The position numbers and the translations under genes are program-made. A DNA stretch of 64,000 bases from Shinella sp. XGS7. GTDB lineage: Bacteria > Pseudomonadota > Gammaproteobacteria > Burkholderiales > Burkholderiaceae_C. This document shows positions 45,657-54,400 of this stretch, one piece after another. The stretch is from assembly GCF_020535565.1 (NCBI RefSeq), contig NZ_CP084758.1, forward strand, positions 1,081,501 through 1,145,500, read 5' to 3'. Positions within the stretch are counted from its first letter, which is position 1, and each line of letters opens with the position of its first letter. The notes below the pieces were generated by a model. That model was not told where the DNA came from. It saw only the letters and a program-made list of their open reading frames with translations, and made no database searches.

Positions 45657-46532
45657 ATGTTCGACCACAACGAAACCCTCGAAGAAGCCCGTGCCCGCAA
45701 TATCCGCGAGGCGCTGATCGAAGACATCGGCGTGTGCGACTGGACCGCCCAGCTGGTGCCGGCCGGTCGCCGCGTCAAGGCCCAGGTGCGGGTGCGCGAG
45801 GCCGCGGTGCTGTGCGGGCGCGACTGGTTCGAGGGCGTGTTTGCGGCCCTGGACGCCACCGCGCGCATCCACTGGCATTACGCCGAGGGCGCGCGCATGG
45901 TGGCCGATACCCTGGTCTGCGAGATCGAGGCCGATGGCCGCGCCCTGCTCTCGGCCGAGCGCCCGGCCCTGAACTTTCTGCAGCTGCTCTCGGGCACGGC
46001 CAGCATCACCCGCGCCCATGCCGACGCCATCGAGGGCGCCAGCCCGCACGCGCGCGGCTGCGCGGTGCTGGACACGCGCAAGACCGTGCCGGGTCTGCGC
46101 CTGGCGCAGAAGTACGCGGTGCGCGTGGGCGGCGGTGCCAACCAGCGCCTGGCCCTCTATGCCGGCATCCTGATCAAGGAAAACCACATCGCCGCCGCCG
46201 GTGGCGTGGGCGCGGCCCTGCGCGCGGCCCAGGCCCTGAACGCGGGCGTGGACATCCAGATCGAGGTGGAAGACCTGGAGGAGCTGCGCGAGGCCCTGGA
46301 CGCGGGCGCCACCAGCGTGCTGCTGGACAACTTCGACGAGGCCCAGATGAAGGCCGCCGTGGCCCTCAATGAAGCGCGTGGCCGCCCGGCCCTGCTGGAG
46401 GTCTCGGGCGGCGTGGCCCTGGAGCAGCTGCGCTGGATCGCCGCCACCGGCGTGGACCGCATCTCCATCGGCCGCCTGACCAAAGATGTGCGCGCGGTGG
46501 ACTACTCGATGCGGGTGCTGGGTCCGGTTTAA
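45657..46532 (+). CDS. nadC: Nicotinate-nucleotide diphosphorylase (carboxylating)
   Basis: NadC converts quinolinate and PRPP into nicotinate mononucleotide, CO2 and pyrophosphate in NAD synthesis. The 291-residue product shows EDIGVCDWTAQL, ERPALNFLQLLSGTASITRA, DTRKTVPGLRLAQKYAVRVG, then GGANQR, ILIKENHIAAAGG, IEVEDLEELREAL, LLDNFDE and LLEVSGGVALEQLRWIAATG, so all active-site segments are present. The motif usually read GGxNHR has Gln in place of His here. ATG 45657 is preferred to GTG 45651. nadA and nadB are not adjacent. Its stop overlaps the GDPD gene end by 4 bases on the other strand. Confidence 0.96.
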   Translation: MFDHNETLEEARARNIREALIEDIGVCDWTAQLVPAGRRVKAQVRVREAAVLCGRDWFEGVFAALDATARIHWHYAEGARMVADTLVCEIEADGRALLSAERPALNFLQLLSGTASITRAHADAIEGASPHARGCAVLDTRKTVPGLRLAQKYAVRVGGGANQRLALYAGILIKENHIAAAGGVGAALRAAQALNAGVDIQIEVEDLEELREALDAGATSVLLDNFDEAQMKAAVALNEARGRPALLEVSGGVALEQLRWIAATGVDRISIGRLTKDVRAVDYSMRVLGPV

Positions 46533-47569
46533 GCGGCGCTTGCGCGTCGGCGGCGCGCCAGCAGACCCATGGCGGCCAGGCCGCCCAGCATCAGCGCATA
46601 GCTCTGGGGCTCGGGCACGGCGGCCATCAGCTCGGTGCGGGCGTTGTAGGCCAGGTCGGTGTAGTTGCTGAACACGCCGTCCATGCCCCAGCCGAAGTAC
46701 TTGCCGTACTGGGCCGCGGCCAGCGCCGGGTCGGCCTGGGCGAAGGTGTAGCCATGCACCATCAGGCCCGCGGCATGGGCGGCGGCGATATAGGCCTCGT
46801 TCACCGCGTTGGCGCCACCGCTGCTGATCGAGGGGCCGATGCCGTTGACCCATTTGGCGATGTCGTTGAAGGAGGCACTGGCCGAGTTGCCCAGGAAGAC
46901 CTCCTGGATGCTCATGCCCAGGGCGTCCTGCTTGGCGCGGATGCTCTTGAGCGTGTCCAGGCTGAAGGACTGGATGAAGACCTTGTCGCTGGACTTGCCG
47001 TAGCCGAAGCTCTGCAGGGTGGAGAGGATCTTGTCCTCCATCAGCGGGTCGGCGATCTTGGCCTCGGGATAGATGCCCACGGTGCGGCCGGTCTTGGCGC
47101 TCTGGCTCTGGGCCAGGGCGAGCACCTCGTCGAAGGTGGGCACGCGCAGCGGATCGGCCGAGCTGGGCGTGAAGCCCGGATAGCTGATCTTGGCCGTGCC
47201 GGTGGGCTTGACGGTGAGCTGCTTGATCTCGGCCAGGGTGTAGTCCGAGACCTTGTAGCCGCCGTTGCGGGCGCCCAGCTTGCTGGCCACATCGGTGGTG
47301 CGGTTCAGCGTGGTGTCGTGCATGGCGACCAGATAGCCGTCCTTGCTCAGCTGCAGGTCGGGCTCGATGTAGTCGGCGCCCATCTTGATGGCCAGCTCGT
47401 AGCCGGCCAGGGTGTGCTCGGGCAGATAGCCGCTGGCGCCGCGGTGGGCGATCACCAGGGGCGCCTGGCCGTTCAGGGTCTTGAGCGCGTCGGCGCTGGC
47501 GGGCAGGGCGGCGGCCAGCAGCAGGGCGGCCAGGGTGGTCAGGTGGGGACGGGACGGGGTGACTTGCAT
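46529..47569 (-). CDS. Glycerophosphodiester phosphodiesterase with PEP-CTERM sorting signal
   Basis: The 346-residue protein has an N-terminal signal peptide (about 1-26, ALPASA). It has the GDPD catalytic core: PLVIAHRGASGYLPEHTLAG (His-Arg and Glu), GADYIEPDLQLSKDGYLVAM (Glu, Asp), HDTTLNRTTD, and VHGYTFAQADPALAA. The C-terminus is a PEP-CTERM tail: VPEPQSYALMLGGLAAMGLL followed by an Arg cluster (ARRRR). It is therefore likely processed by an exosortase and held at or released from the cell surface, where it would hydrolyse glycerophosphodiesters. AGGA precedes the ATG at 47569, inside a hairpin. No exosortase gene is in the window. Confidence 0.92.
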   Translation of the reverse strand: MQVTPSRPHLTTLAALLLAAALPASADALKTLNGQAPLVIAHRGASGYLPEHTLAGYELAIKMGADYIEPDLQLSKDGYLVAMHDTTLNRTTDVASKLGARNGGYKVSDYTLAEIKQLTVKPTGTAKISYPGFTPSSADPLRVPTFDEVLALAQSQSAKTGRTVGIYPEAKIADPLMEDKILSTLQSFGYGKSSDKVFIQSFSLDTLKSIRAKQDALGMSIQEVFLGNSASASFNDIAKWVNGIGPSISSGGANAVNEAYIAAAHAAGLMVHGYTFAQADPALAAAQYGKYFGWGMDGVFSNYTDLAYNARTELMAAVPEPQSYALMLGGLAAMGLLARRRRASAA

Positions 47570-47572
47570 GGT

Positions 47573-47597
47573 GGATTCCTGAGAGGGGAAGGAATCC
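47573..47597 (-). promoter_or_regulatory. Hairpin holding the ribosome site of the GDPD gene
   Basis: An 8-base perfect stem (GGATTCCT with AGGAATCC, 9-base loop) lies 4-28 bases before the ATG. On the minus strand the distal arm contains AGGA, the only plausible ribosome-binding sequence, so folding would block translation start. Confidence 0.5.
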
Positions 47598-47688
47598 TGG
47601 GAATCTAGGCAGGGCCGATGACGCCGCGATGCCGCTGCCTTAGGCCGATTGGCACAGGCGCCGTGCGCTGGGCGCGCGGCGCGGGGGC

Positions 47689-48423
47689 TCAGCCGCCGAA
47701 CCAGTCCTCGTCCGGCAGCTTGGCAAAGACGCGGCGCAGGCCTTCGCCCCAGCCGCGGCTGAGCTTGAGGAAATAGGGGTCGGTGGCCTCCACGCGGTGC
47801 GGGGCCGCGGGGGCGAAGCTGTCGCTGCGGTAGAGCAGCATGTCGATGGGCAGGCCCACCGAGAGATTGCTGCGGATGGTGGAGTCGAAGGAGATCAGCG
47901 TGCACTTGGTCGCCTCGTTGAGGCTGGAGCCGTAGCGGATCACGCGGTCGATGATGGGTTTGCCGTACTTGGACTCGCCGATCTGGAAGTAGGGCGTGTC
48001 CTCGGTGGCTTCGATGAAATTGCCCTGCGGGTAGATGTGGAAGAGGCGCGGTGCCTCGCCCTTGATCTGGCCGCCGAGGATGAAGTTGGCGCCGAAGTCC
48101 ACGCCCTGGCCCAGGGTGGCGTCGTTGGCGTCGCGGGCCACCACCTCCTTGAGCGTGCGGCCCAGCAGCTCGGCCGCCTCGTAGAGCGAGGCCACATTCA
48201 GCAGATGCTGGCCCTCCTGCGCGCAGCGCTGGCGCAGGAGGCTGATCACGCTTTGCGTGGTGGCCAGATTGCCGGCGTTGAGCACGCAGATCAGGCGCTC
48301 GCCCGGCAGCTCGAACACATTCATCTTGCGGAAGGTGGAGATGTGGTCCACCCCGGCATTGGTGCGCGAGTCGGAGGCGAAGAGCAGGCCCGCCTGGAGC
48401 CGCATGGCAACGCAATACGTCAT
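47689..48423 (-). CDS. Anbu proteasome-like peptidase
   Basis: The 244-residue protein is the Anbu (ancestral beta subunit) type of N-terminal-nucleophile hydrolase. After Met removal the chain begins TYCVAMRLQAGLLFASDSRT. Thr1, Asp17 and Lys32 are at the positions of the proteasomal catalytic residues (numbering from Thr1). Later segments LICVLNAGNLATTQSVISLL, FILGGQIKG and RYGSSLNEATKCTLISFDST are typical. It is last in a four-gene unit with circularly permuted ATP-grasp, alpha-E and transglutaminase genes, the standard Anbu neighbourhood. The natural substrate is unknown. The group is also called putative proteasome-type protease. Confidence 0.94.
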   Translation of the reverse strand: MTYCVAMRLQAGLLFASDSRTNAGVDHISTFRKMNVFELPGERLICVLNAGNLATTQSVISLLRQRCAQEGQHLLNVASLYEAAELLGRTLKEVVARDANDATLGQGVDFGANFILGGQIKGEAPRLFHIYPQGNFIEATEDTPYFQIGESKYGKPIIDRVIRYGSSLNEATKCTLISFDSTIRSNLSVGLPIDMLLYRSDSFAPAAPHRVEATDPYFLKLSRGWGEGLRRVFAKLPDEDWFGG

Positions 48424-48432
48424 GGCTGCCGA

Positions 48433-49266
48433 TTATTGCTGCTCTTGCTGGGCCTGGGCTTCCTGCCCGGCCAGGGTCACCTGCACCAGGGTGTGCAGGA
48501 TTTCGCCCCCGCCGCCCAGGCGCATGCCGCGCACGGGGCAGGCATCCAGATAGTCCGCACCGATGGCCAGCTTCACATAGCGGCCGCCGGCCAGGCACTG
48601 GTTGCTCACATCAAAGCCCAGCCAGCCGCCCGCGGGGCCGGGCAGGCGCACCTCGGCCCAGGCGTGGCTGGCCACATGCTCGGCATCGGCCGCCAGATAG
48701 CCCGAGACATAGCGGGCCGGCAGGCCCAGCAGGCGCGCGCAGGTGACGAAGACCTGGGCATGGTCCTGGCACACGCCCAGGCGCGAGGCAAAGGCCTGGG
48801 CCGCGGGCGTGGCGGCATCGGTGACGCCGGGGGTGTAGGGCATGTGCTCGCCCAGGGCCTGCATCAGGGTATGCAGGGCGGCCAGGGGTTCCAGGCTGCC
48901 GGGGGCGCCGCTGCAGCGCTGCACGAACTCGCGCAGGGCCGCGTCGGGCTGGGTCAGGGGCGACTCGCGCAGAAAGAGCGGCGCGGGCAGGCCGTCCTGC
49001 GCGTCCGGCTGAGGCGGGCCGTCCTCGGTGTCCACCTCGCCGCGGGCCTGCAGATGGATCTCCAGGCCGGGGCGGTCCAGGGTCAGCACATGCATCACAT
49101 TACCGTAGGCGTCGCGCGACTCGCTGGCGCGCGCGGGCAGGCCCAGCGCCCAGCGCAGCACGCGCTGGCGCGCATCGCTTTGCGGCGTCAGGCGCAGGTA
49201 CTGGGTGCTGCGCGTGGGCGGCAGCTCGTAGCGATAGACGGTTTCGTGGGCGATCAGCAGGTGCAT
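48433..49266 (-). CDS. Transglutaminase-like cysteine peptidase of the Anbu operon
   Basis: The 277-residue protein has an N-terminal beta-rich domain (HLLIAHETVYRYELPPTRST, QYLRLTPQSDARQ) and a transglutaminase core. The catalytic Cys is in LGVCQDHAQVFVTCARLLGL near 162, the His in ASHAWAEVRLPG and the Asp in GFDVSNQCLA. The triad is complete. Such proteins are thought to be peptidases or amidases rather than cross-linkers in bacteria. It starts 33 bases after the alpha-E gene and ends 9 bases before the Anbu gene. The Gln/Glu-rich C-terminal end (EAQAQQEQQ) is of no known meaning. Confidence 0.93.
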   Translation of the reverse strand: MHLLIAHETVYRYELPPTRSTQYLRLTPQSDARQRVLRWALGLPARASESRDAYGNVMHVLTLDRPGLEIHLQARGEVDTEDGPPQPDAQDGLPAPLFLRESPLTQPDAALREFVQRCSGAPGSLEPLAALHTLMQALGEHMPYTPGVTDAATPAAQAFASRLGVCQDHAQVFVTCARLLGLPARYVSGYLAADAEHVASHAWAEVRLPGPAGGWLGFDVSNQCLAGGRYVKLAIGADYLDACPVRGMRLGGGGEILHTLVQVTLAGQEAQAQQEQQ

Positions 49267-49299
49267 GGCCGGCTCCGCGCGGGCAGGGGAGGGGGTGCG

Positions 49300-50268
49300 T
49301 CAGTTGGCTTCGAGGTAGGCGCTGCGTATGGCCTCGCCCAGCCCGGCCGACTCGTCCAGGAAGCCGGTCAGCCAGCGGTGCAGGCCGGCGTCCAGGATCT
49401 CGTCCACCCGACCATACTCCAGACGCAGGGCCAGGCGGCCGGCCAGCAGCTTGACCTGGCGGCCGGCGTCCTGGGCACCGGGGTTGGCCTCGATCTGGGG
49501 CAGGATGGCCACGATCTCGTCGCAGCAGGCGCGCAGGCTGCGCGGCACATCGGGCCGCAGGATCAGCAGCTCGGTCACGCGGCGGCCGTCCAGGCTGTCG
49601 CGGTAGGCGGCGTGGTAGGCCTCGAAGGCCGAGAGCGAGCGCAGCAGGGCGCTCCAGGCATAGAAGTCGGGCGCGCTCTCGCTGGGTGCGTCCACCGGCA
49701 TCAGGGAGTCCACCGCCGGCTCGATCAGCTGGGACTTCACGTCCAGCAGGCGCGCGGTGTTGTCGGCCCGCTCCACGAAGGTGCCCAGGCGGATGAAGCA
49801 GTAGGCGTCATTGCGCTGCAGGGTGCCGTAGGTGGCGCCGCGGAAGAGGTGGGAGCGCTCCTTGACCCAGTCGAAGAAGCTGGAGACGCTGGGGATGCCG
49901 CGCTTCGGGAACTGGCGGCCTTCCAGCCAGGTGCTGTTGATGGCCTCCCACATCTCGGCCGTGATCTGGCCGCGCACCGCATGGGCGTTCTCGCGCGCCA
50001 GCTTCAGGCAGCTCAGCACCGAGGCCGGGTTCTCCAGGTCCAGGGCCATGAAGTTGAACAGGGCCTGGGCATCGAGCTTGGGGTGACGGGCGCTGTAGGC
50101 CTCCAGCGCGCCGGTCACGGCCAGGGGCGCGGCCAGCTCGGTGAGCGCGCCGCGGCTCTGCGGCAGCAGGGACAGGGAGTGCGTCACGTCCAGCATGCGC
50201 ACCAGGTTCTCGGCGCGCTCCACATAGCGGCTCATCCAGTAGAGCTGGGCAGCGGTTCTCGACAGCAT
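49300..50268 (-). CDS. Alpha-E domain protein of the Anbu operon
   Basis: From the ATG at 50268 (MLSRTAAQLYWMSRYVERAE) the protein has 322 residues and is a member of the all-alpha alpha-E (DUF403) family. Hallmarks are AENLVRMLDVTHSLSLLPQS, ENAHAVRGQITAEMWEAINS, and FIRLGTFVERADNTARLLDV (two copies of an ERAxNxxRxLD-type motif, near 17 and 190). It is always linked to circularly permuted ATP-grasp proteins and is suggested to be part of a peptide-ligating system. It begins 2 bases after the ATP-grasp stop codon, so the two are probably translationally coupled. Confidence 0.93.
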   Translation of the reverse strand: MLSRTAAQLYWMSRYVERAENLVRMLDVTHSLSLLPQSRGALTELAAPLAVTGALEAYSARHPKLDAQALFNFMALDLENPASVLSCLKLARENAHAVRGQITAEMWEAINSTWLEGRQFPKRGIPSVSSFFDWVKERSHLFRGATYGTLQRNDAYCFIRLGTFVERADNTARLLDVKSQLIEPAVDSLMPVDAPSESAPDFYAWSALLRSLSAFEAYHAAYRDSLDGRRVTELLILRPDVPRSLRACCDEIVAILPQIEANPGAQDAGRQVKLLAGRLALRLEYGRVDEILDAGLHRWLTGFLDESAGLGEAIRSAYLEAN

Positions 50269-50270
50269 CT

Positions 50271-51698
50271 TCAGTTCTCCAGAATCCAGGTGTCCTTGGT
50301 GCCGCCGCCTTGCGAGGAATTGACGACCAGGGAACCCTGCTTGAGCGCGACGCGGGTCAGACCGCCCGAGACCATCTGCACCTCGCGGCCGGTCAGCACA
50401 AAGGGCCGCAGATCGATGTGGCGCGGGGCGATGCCGCTCTCCACAAAGGTGGGGCAGCTGGACAGGCACAGCGTGGGCTGGGCGATGTAGTTGCTGGGGT
50501 TGGCGCGCACGCGCTCGCGGAAGTCCGCCACCTCGGCGGCCGTGGCGGCCGGGCCGACCAGCATGCCGTAGCCGCCGGAGCCGTGCACTTCCTTCACCAC
50601 CAGCTCGGCCATATGGGCCAGCACATGGTCCAGATCGGCCGGCTTGCGGCATTGCCAGGTGGGCACGTTGTGCAGGATGGGCTCCTCGCCCAGGTAGAAG
50701 CGGATCATGTCCGGCACATAGGGGTAGATGGACTTGTCGTCCGCCACCCCGGTGCCGATGGCATTGGCCAGGATCAGATGGCCCTTCTTGTAGACCGAGA
50801 GCAGGCCCGGCACGCCCAGCATGGAGTCGGCGCGGAAGGCCAGGGGGTCGAGGAAGGCGTCGTCGATGCGGCGGTAGATCACGTCCACCCGCTGCGGCCC
50901 CACCGTGGTGCGCATGTAGAGGTAGTCGTCCTTGACGAAGAGGTCCTGCCCCTCCACCAGCTCCACGCCCATCTGCTGGGCCAGGAAGGCGTGCTCGAAA
51001 TAGGCGCTGTTGAAGGGCCCGGGCGTGAGCACCACCACGGTGGGGTTGTCCACGGTGCTGGCGTGGCGCAGGGTGTTGAGCAGCAGGGTGGGGTAGTGGG
51101 CCACCGGCGCCACCTGGTAGCGCTCGAAGAGCTCGGGGAAGAGCCGCATCATCATCTTGCGGTTCTCCAGCATGTAGGAGACCCCGCTGGGCACGCGCAG
51201 ATTGTCTTCCAGCACGTAGTAGCCGCCGTCCGAGTGCCGGATCAGGTCCACCCCGGTGATGTGGGCGTAGATGCCCAGCGGCAGGTCCAGGCCCTGCATG
51301 GCGGGCTGGTACTGGGCATTGGCAAAGACCTGCTCGGCCGGGATCAGGCCGGCCTTGATGATCTCGTGATCGTGGTAGATGTCCCAGAGGAACTTGTTCA
51401 GCGCGCTCACGCGCTGACGCAGGCCGGCCTCCAGCAGGCGCCACTCCTCGGCCGGCACGATGCGCGGCACGGTGTCGAAGGGGATCAGGCGTTCGGCGCC
51501 GGCCTCGTCGCCGTAGACGGCAAAGGTGATGCCCACCTTGTGGAAGAGCAGATCGGCCTCGGATCGCTTCTTGGCCAGGGCCTCCGGTGTCTGGGCCTGC
51601 AGCCAGTGGGCAAAGGACTGGTAGTGCGGGCGTATCGCCCCGCTGGCCAGCAGCATCTCGTCATGGTGTCCCGGGGGCGGGAGGGTCAGGGCATGCAT
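50271..51698 (-). CDS. Circularly permuted ATP-grasp protein of the Anbu operon
   Basis: From the ATG at 51698, with GGAG 8 bases upstream, the protein has 475 residues of the circularly permuted type 2 ATP-grasp family (DUF404/DUF407). Visible motifs are GITFAVYGDEAGAERLIPFD, GVDLIRHSDGGYYVLEDNLR, PSGVSYMLENR, VVVLTPGPFNSAYFEHAFLA, LVVKEVHGSGGYGMLVGPAA and, at the end, VVNSSQGGGTKDTWIL. ATP-grasp enzymes join a carboxylate to an amine or thiol with ATP; the product of this group is unknown. It is the first gene of the operon. The promoter is probably in 51699-51887, where the divergent cyclase gene also begins. Confidence 0.93.
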   Translation of the reverse strand: MHALTLPPPGHHDEMLLASGAIRPHYQSFAHWLQAQTPEALAKKRSEADLLFHKVGITFAVYGDEAGAERLIPFDTVPRIVPAEEWRLLEAGLRQRVSALNKFLWDIYHDHEIIKAGLIPAEQVFANAQYQPAMQGLDLPLGIYAHITGVDLIRHSDGGYYVLEDNLRVPSGVSYMLENRKMMMRLFPELFERYQVAPVAHYPTLLLNTLRHASTVDNPTVVVLTPGPFNSAYFEHAFLAQQMGVELVEGQDLFVKDDYLYMRTTVGPQRVDVIYRRIDDAFLDPLAFRADSMLGVPGLLSVYKKGHLILANAIGTGVADDKSIYPYVPDMIRFYLGEEPILHNVPTWQCRKPADLDHVLAHMAELVVKEVHGSGGYGMLVGPAATAAEVADFRERVRANPSNYIAQPTLCLSSCPTFVESGIAPRHIDLRPFVLTGREVQMVSGGLTRVALKQGSLVVNSSQGGGTKDTWILEN

Positions 51699-51887
51699 CG
51701 GTCGCACTCCAACAGCGTGTCCCTGGGCCAGACGCAAGCCCCGTGCCCAGGCGCGGCGGGTCGGAATGCCCCGCCCTGGTGCCGATTCTGCACGGCACCG
51801 AGGGGGTGCATGGTGTGTTGCGCCGTCTTGGTGCGTCGCAGGCTTTCCCGGCTTGTGGCCAAGGCCGGGCTCGCGCTACAAGTGCTG

Positions 51888-53972
51888 ATGGACAGCACGC
51901 TCTCCCGCAAGGATCGCTTTTCCCTGGGGCACTGGCTCAGCGCCAGCATTCTGGCGGCGGTGCTGCTGGCCGTGCTGGGCTGTGCCCTGCTGGTGGACGG
52001 TTTTGCCCGCCGCCATGCCGAGCGCCGCGCCGCCGAGTCCCTGCGCCAGGTGGCGCTGGACTTCCGCGACGCGCTGGACCGCGGCATGGCCCAGCAGTTC
52101 CGCGAGGTCAAGGTGCTCTCCCAGCTGGAACTTTTCCAGCGTCATGAAGACCCGGCCGCCATGCGCCGCGCGCTCAACCAGATCCAGCTGGGCCTGCCCC
52201 ACTTCGCCTGGCTGGGCGTGGCCGACACCGAAGGCCGGGTGCTGGCCGCGGCCGGCGGCCTGCTGGAGGGGGTGGATGTCTCGCAGCGCCCCTGGTGGCA
52301 GGGCGCGCGCCAGGGTGCTTTTGTGGGCGATGTGCATGCGGCCGTGCTGCTGGAGAAGCTGCTGCCGCAGCAGAACGAGCCCTGGCGCTTCGTGGACTTC
52401 GCCTGGCCGCTGCGCAATGAGCGGGGCCAGGCGCTGGGCGTGTTCGGCGTGCATCTGAGCTGGGCCTGGGCCCGCCAGATCCGCAACGAGCTGGTGGACG
52501 CCGCGCTGGAGCTGCACGAGGCCGAGGCCCTGGTGATTGCGCGCGATGGCACGGTGCTGCTGGGACCGCAGTCGCTGGAGGGCAAGCCCCTGCGCGGCCT
52601 GCTGCCCGACCCCGAGCGCGCCGGCCAGACCCAGCGCGACCGGGTGGACGGCGTGGACTATCTGGTGGTCAGCGCGCCCACCCGGGGTCAGGGCAGCTAC
52701 AACGGCCTGGGCTGGACCGTGCTGCTGCGCAAGCCCATGGCGCAGGCCCTGGCCGACCACCAGCGCCTGCGCCAGCAGATCGTCTGGATCGTGCTGCTGC
52801 TGTGCGCGCTGGCCCTGCCGCTGGCGTTCTGGCTGTCGCGCCGCCTCTCCGCACCCCTGCGGGTCCTGAGCCGGGCCATTGCCGCGCGCCGCCACCTGGG
52901 CGGGGGCCAGGCCATGCCCCATGTGGGCGGCTACCGCGAGGTGGCCCTGCTGTCCCAGGCCCTGGGCGATCTGTCACAACGACAGGCCGAGCATGACGCC
53001 ACCCTGGCCGGGCTCAATGCCTCGCTGGAGCAGCGGGTGGCCCAGCGCACGACCGAGCTGCAGCAGGCTCTGGCCCAGCTGCAGGCCGGCGAGCGGCGCC
53101 TGCGCACCATCACCGACAACCTGCCGGCCCTGATTTCCTATATCGACCGCGAGCAGCACCTGGTCTTCCTCAACGAGACCTTCCGCGACTGGATGGGCCT
53201 GGACCCGCAGGCCGCTCTGGGCCGGCGCCTGGTCGATCTGCTGCCCCCGGCCGACTATGCGAGCCGCCAGCGCCCCCTGCTGCAGGCCCTGGCAGGGCAG
53301 CGGGCCGATTTCGAGGTCGAGGTGGAGGCGCCGGACGGCACGCGCCGCCAGCTGCGCATCGAGTACGTGCCCGATGTGCTGGACGACGGCAGCGTGGCCG
53401 GCCTCTACACCCTGGGCAGCGACATCACGGCCGCCAAGCTGGTGGAGCAGCATCTGGACCGGCTCACCCGCAGCGATCCGCTGACCGGCAGCCCCAACCG
53501 CCGCCAGCTCGAGGAGCGCCTGCCCCAGGCCCTGGCGCGCTCGCGCCGCAGCGGGCAAGGCCTGGCCCTGCTCTTTCTGGACGTGGACCGCTTCAAGCAG
53601 ATCAACGACGGCCAGGGCCATGCCGCGGGCGACGCGGTGCTGCGCGAGCTGGCGCGGCGCCTGCAGGCCTGTGTGCGCAGCACGGATATGGTGGCGCGTC
53701 TGGCGGGCGACGAGTTCGTGCTGCTGCTGGAGCAGCTGGGGGCGCCGGCCGAGGCCGAGCTGGTCTGCGCCAAGATCCTGCAGGCCATGGAACCGCCCTT
53801 CGCGCTGGAAAGCGGGCCGCAGCGGGTCTCCCTGAGCCTGGGTCTGGCCTATTGCCGGGCCGGCCGGGCCGAGCCGGCCCCGCTGATGGCCGCGGCCGAT
53901 GCCGCGCTCTACGAGGCCAAGGCCGCCGGGCGTGGCACCTACCGCGTGACCGAGGTGGCCGGCGCGCCCTGA
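51888..53972 (+). CDS. Membrane diguanylate cyclase with Cache-like and PAS domains
   Basis: The 694-residue protein (ATG 51888, MDSTLSRKDRFSLGHWLSAS) has a span at about 22-42, a periplasmic Cache-like domain (about 45-280, GGLLEGVDVSQRPWWQGAR), and a second span (about 288-306). A HAMP and short coiled coil, a PAS domain (about 405-515) and a GGDEF domain follow. The cyclase motifs are SDPLTGSPNRRQLEE, LFLDVDRFKQINDGQGHAAG, the I-site RSTD and AGDEF near 606. The first Gly of GGDEF is Ala, a substitution seen in active enzymes. The frame is open far upstream over the ATP-grasp gene but is not coding there. Its end overlaps the YbaY gene by 34 bases tail to tail. Confidence 0.93.
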   Translation: MDSTLSRKDRFSLGHWLSASILAAVLLAVLGCALLVDGFARRHAERRAAESLRQVALDFRDALDRGMAQQFREVKVLSQLELFQRHEDPAAMRRALNQIQLGLPHFAWLGVADTEGRVLAAAGGLLEGVDVSQRPWWQGARQGAFVGDVHAAVLLEKLLPQQNEPWRFVDFAWPLRNERGQALGVFGVHLSWAWARQIRNELVDAALELHEAEALVIARDGTVLLGPQSLEGKPLRGLLPDPERAGQTQRDRVDGVDYLVVSAPTRGQGSYNGLGWTVLLRKPMAQALADHQRLRQQIVWIVLLLCALALPLAFWLSRRLSAPLRVLSRAIAARRHLGGGQAMPHVGGYREVALLSQALGDLSQRQAEHDATLAGLNASLEQRVAQRTTELQQALAQLQAGERRLRTITDNLPALISYIDREQHLVFLNETFRDWMGLDPQAALGRRLVDLLPPADYASRQRPLLQALAGQRADFEVEVEAPDGTRRQLRIEYVPDVLDDGSVAGLYTLGSDITAAKLVEQHLDRLTRSDPLTGSPNRRQLEERLPQALARSRRSGQGLALLFLDVDRFKQINDGQGHAAGDAVLRELARRLQACVRSTDMVARLAGDEFVLLLEQLGAPAEAELVCAKILQAMEPPFALESGPQRVSLSLGLAYCRAGRAEPAPLMAAADAALYEAKAAGRGTYRVTEVAGAP

Positions 53973-54400
53973 TCCGGGGCCGGGGCCACGCGCACCAGCA
54001 TCAGCTCCACCTGGCCCACGCCGGTATCGCCCAGCACCTGATGCAGGGTGTCGGTGGTGAAGAGCAGGCGGCCGTCCAGGCGGATGCTGGCCCGCACCGC
54101 ATAGCGGTGGTGGCGCTCGATGCGCGCCGGGTCGTAGGCAATCTGGAAGCGCACCGGCACCTGGGGCCCGTCCAGCTTGAAGCGGCCCAGCTCCCGGGCC
54201 GGCGCATCGGCCAGGGACACATCCTCCAGCACCGCCTCGAACACCGCCTGCGGCGGCAGGGCCATGCGCTCGCGGTAGCTGGCCGTGCCGCTCACGCTGG
54301 CCGTGCCGCCACCGACGCTGGCACAGGCGCTCAGCAGCAGGCCCAGGCCCAGGGCCGGCAGGCCGAGGGCGAGACGGTGAAGACGGGGCAGATGCGGCAT
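53939..54400 (-). CDS. YbaY-family lipoprotein
   Basis: From the ATG at 54400, with AGGAGG upstream, the protein has 153 residues. It has a lipoprotein signal peptide (lipobox LSAC, Cys near 26) and a YbaY-type domain (MALPPQAVFEAVLEDVSLAD, VPVRFQIAYDPARIERHHRY, AVRASIRLDGRLLFTTDTLH). Members are short envelope lipoproteins related to the MetA/META-type and pilotin-like folds; the role is unknown. The gene is convergent with the cyclase gene and divergent from the peptidase gene at 54554. Confidence 0.9.
   Translation of the reverse strand: MPHLPRLHRLALGLPALGLGLLLSACASVGGGTASVSGTASYRERMALPPQAVFEAVLEDVSLADAPARELGRFKLDGPQVPVRFQIAYDPARIERHHRYAVRASIRLDGRLLFTTDTLHQVLGDTGVGQVELMLVRVAPAPDQGAPATSVTR

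Noticed and set aside
47570-48598. N-terminal extension of the GDPD gene
   Set aside because: It is antisense or out of frame to the Anbu gene and Arg/Pro-rich; the signal peptide and AGGA site place the start at 47569.
50310-51887. Upstream extension of the Cache/PAS/GGDEF protein
   Set aside because: The extension is antisense to the ATP-grasp gene and is His/Gly/Gln-rich. The real protein begins at a membrane segment after 51888.
51888-53972. Loss of cyclase activity because of AGDEF instead of GGDEF
   Set aside because: Ala at the first position occurs in active cyclases, and the other catalytic motifs and the I-site are intact.
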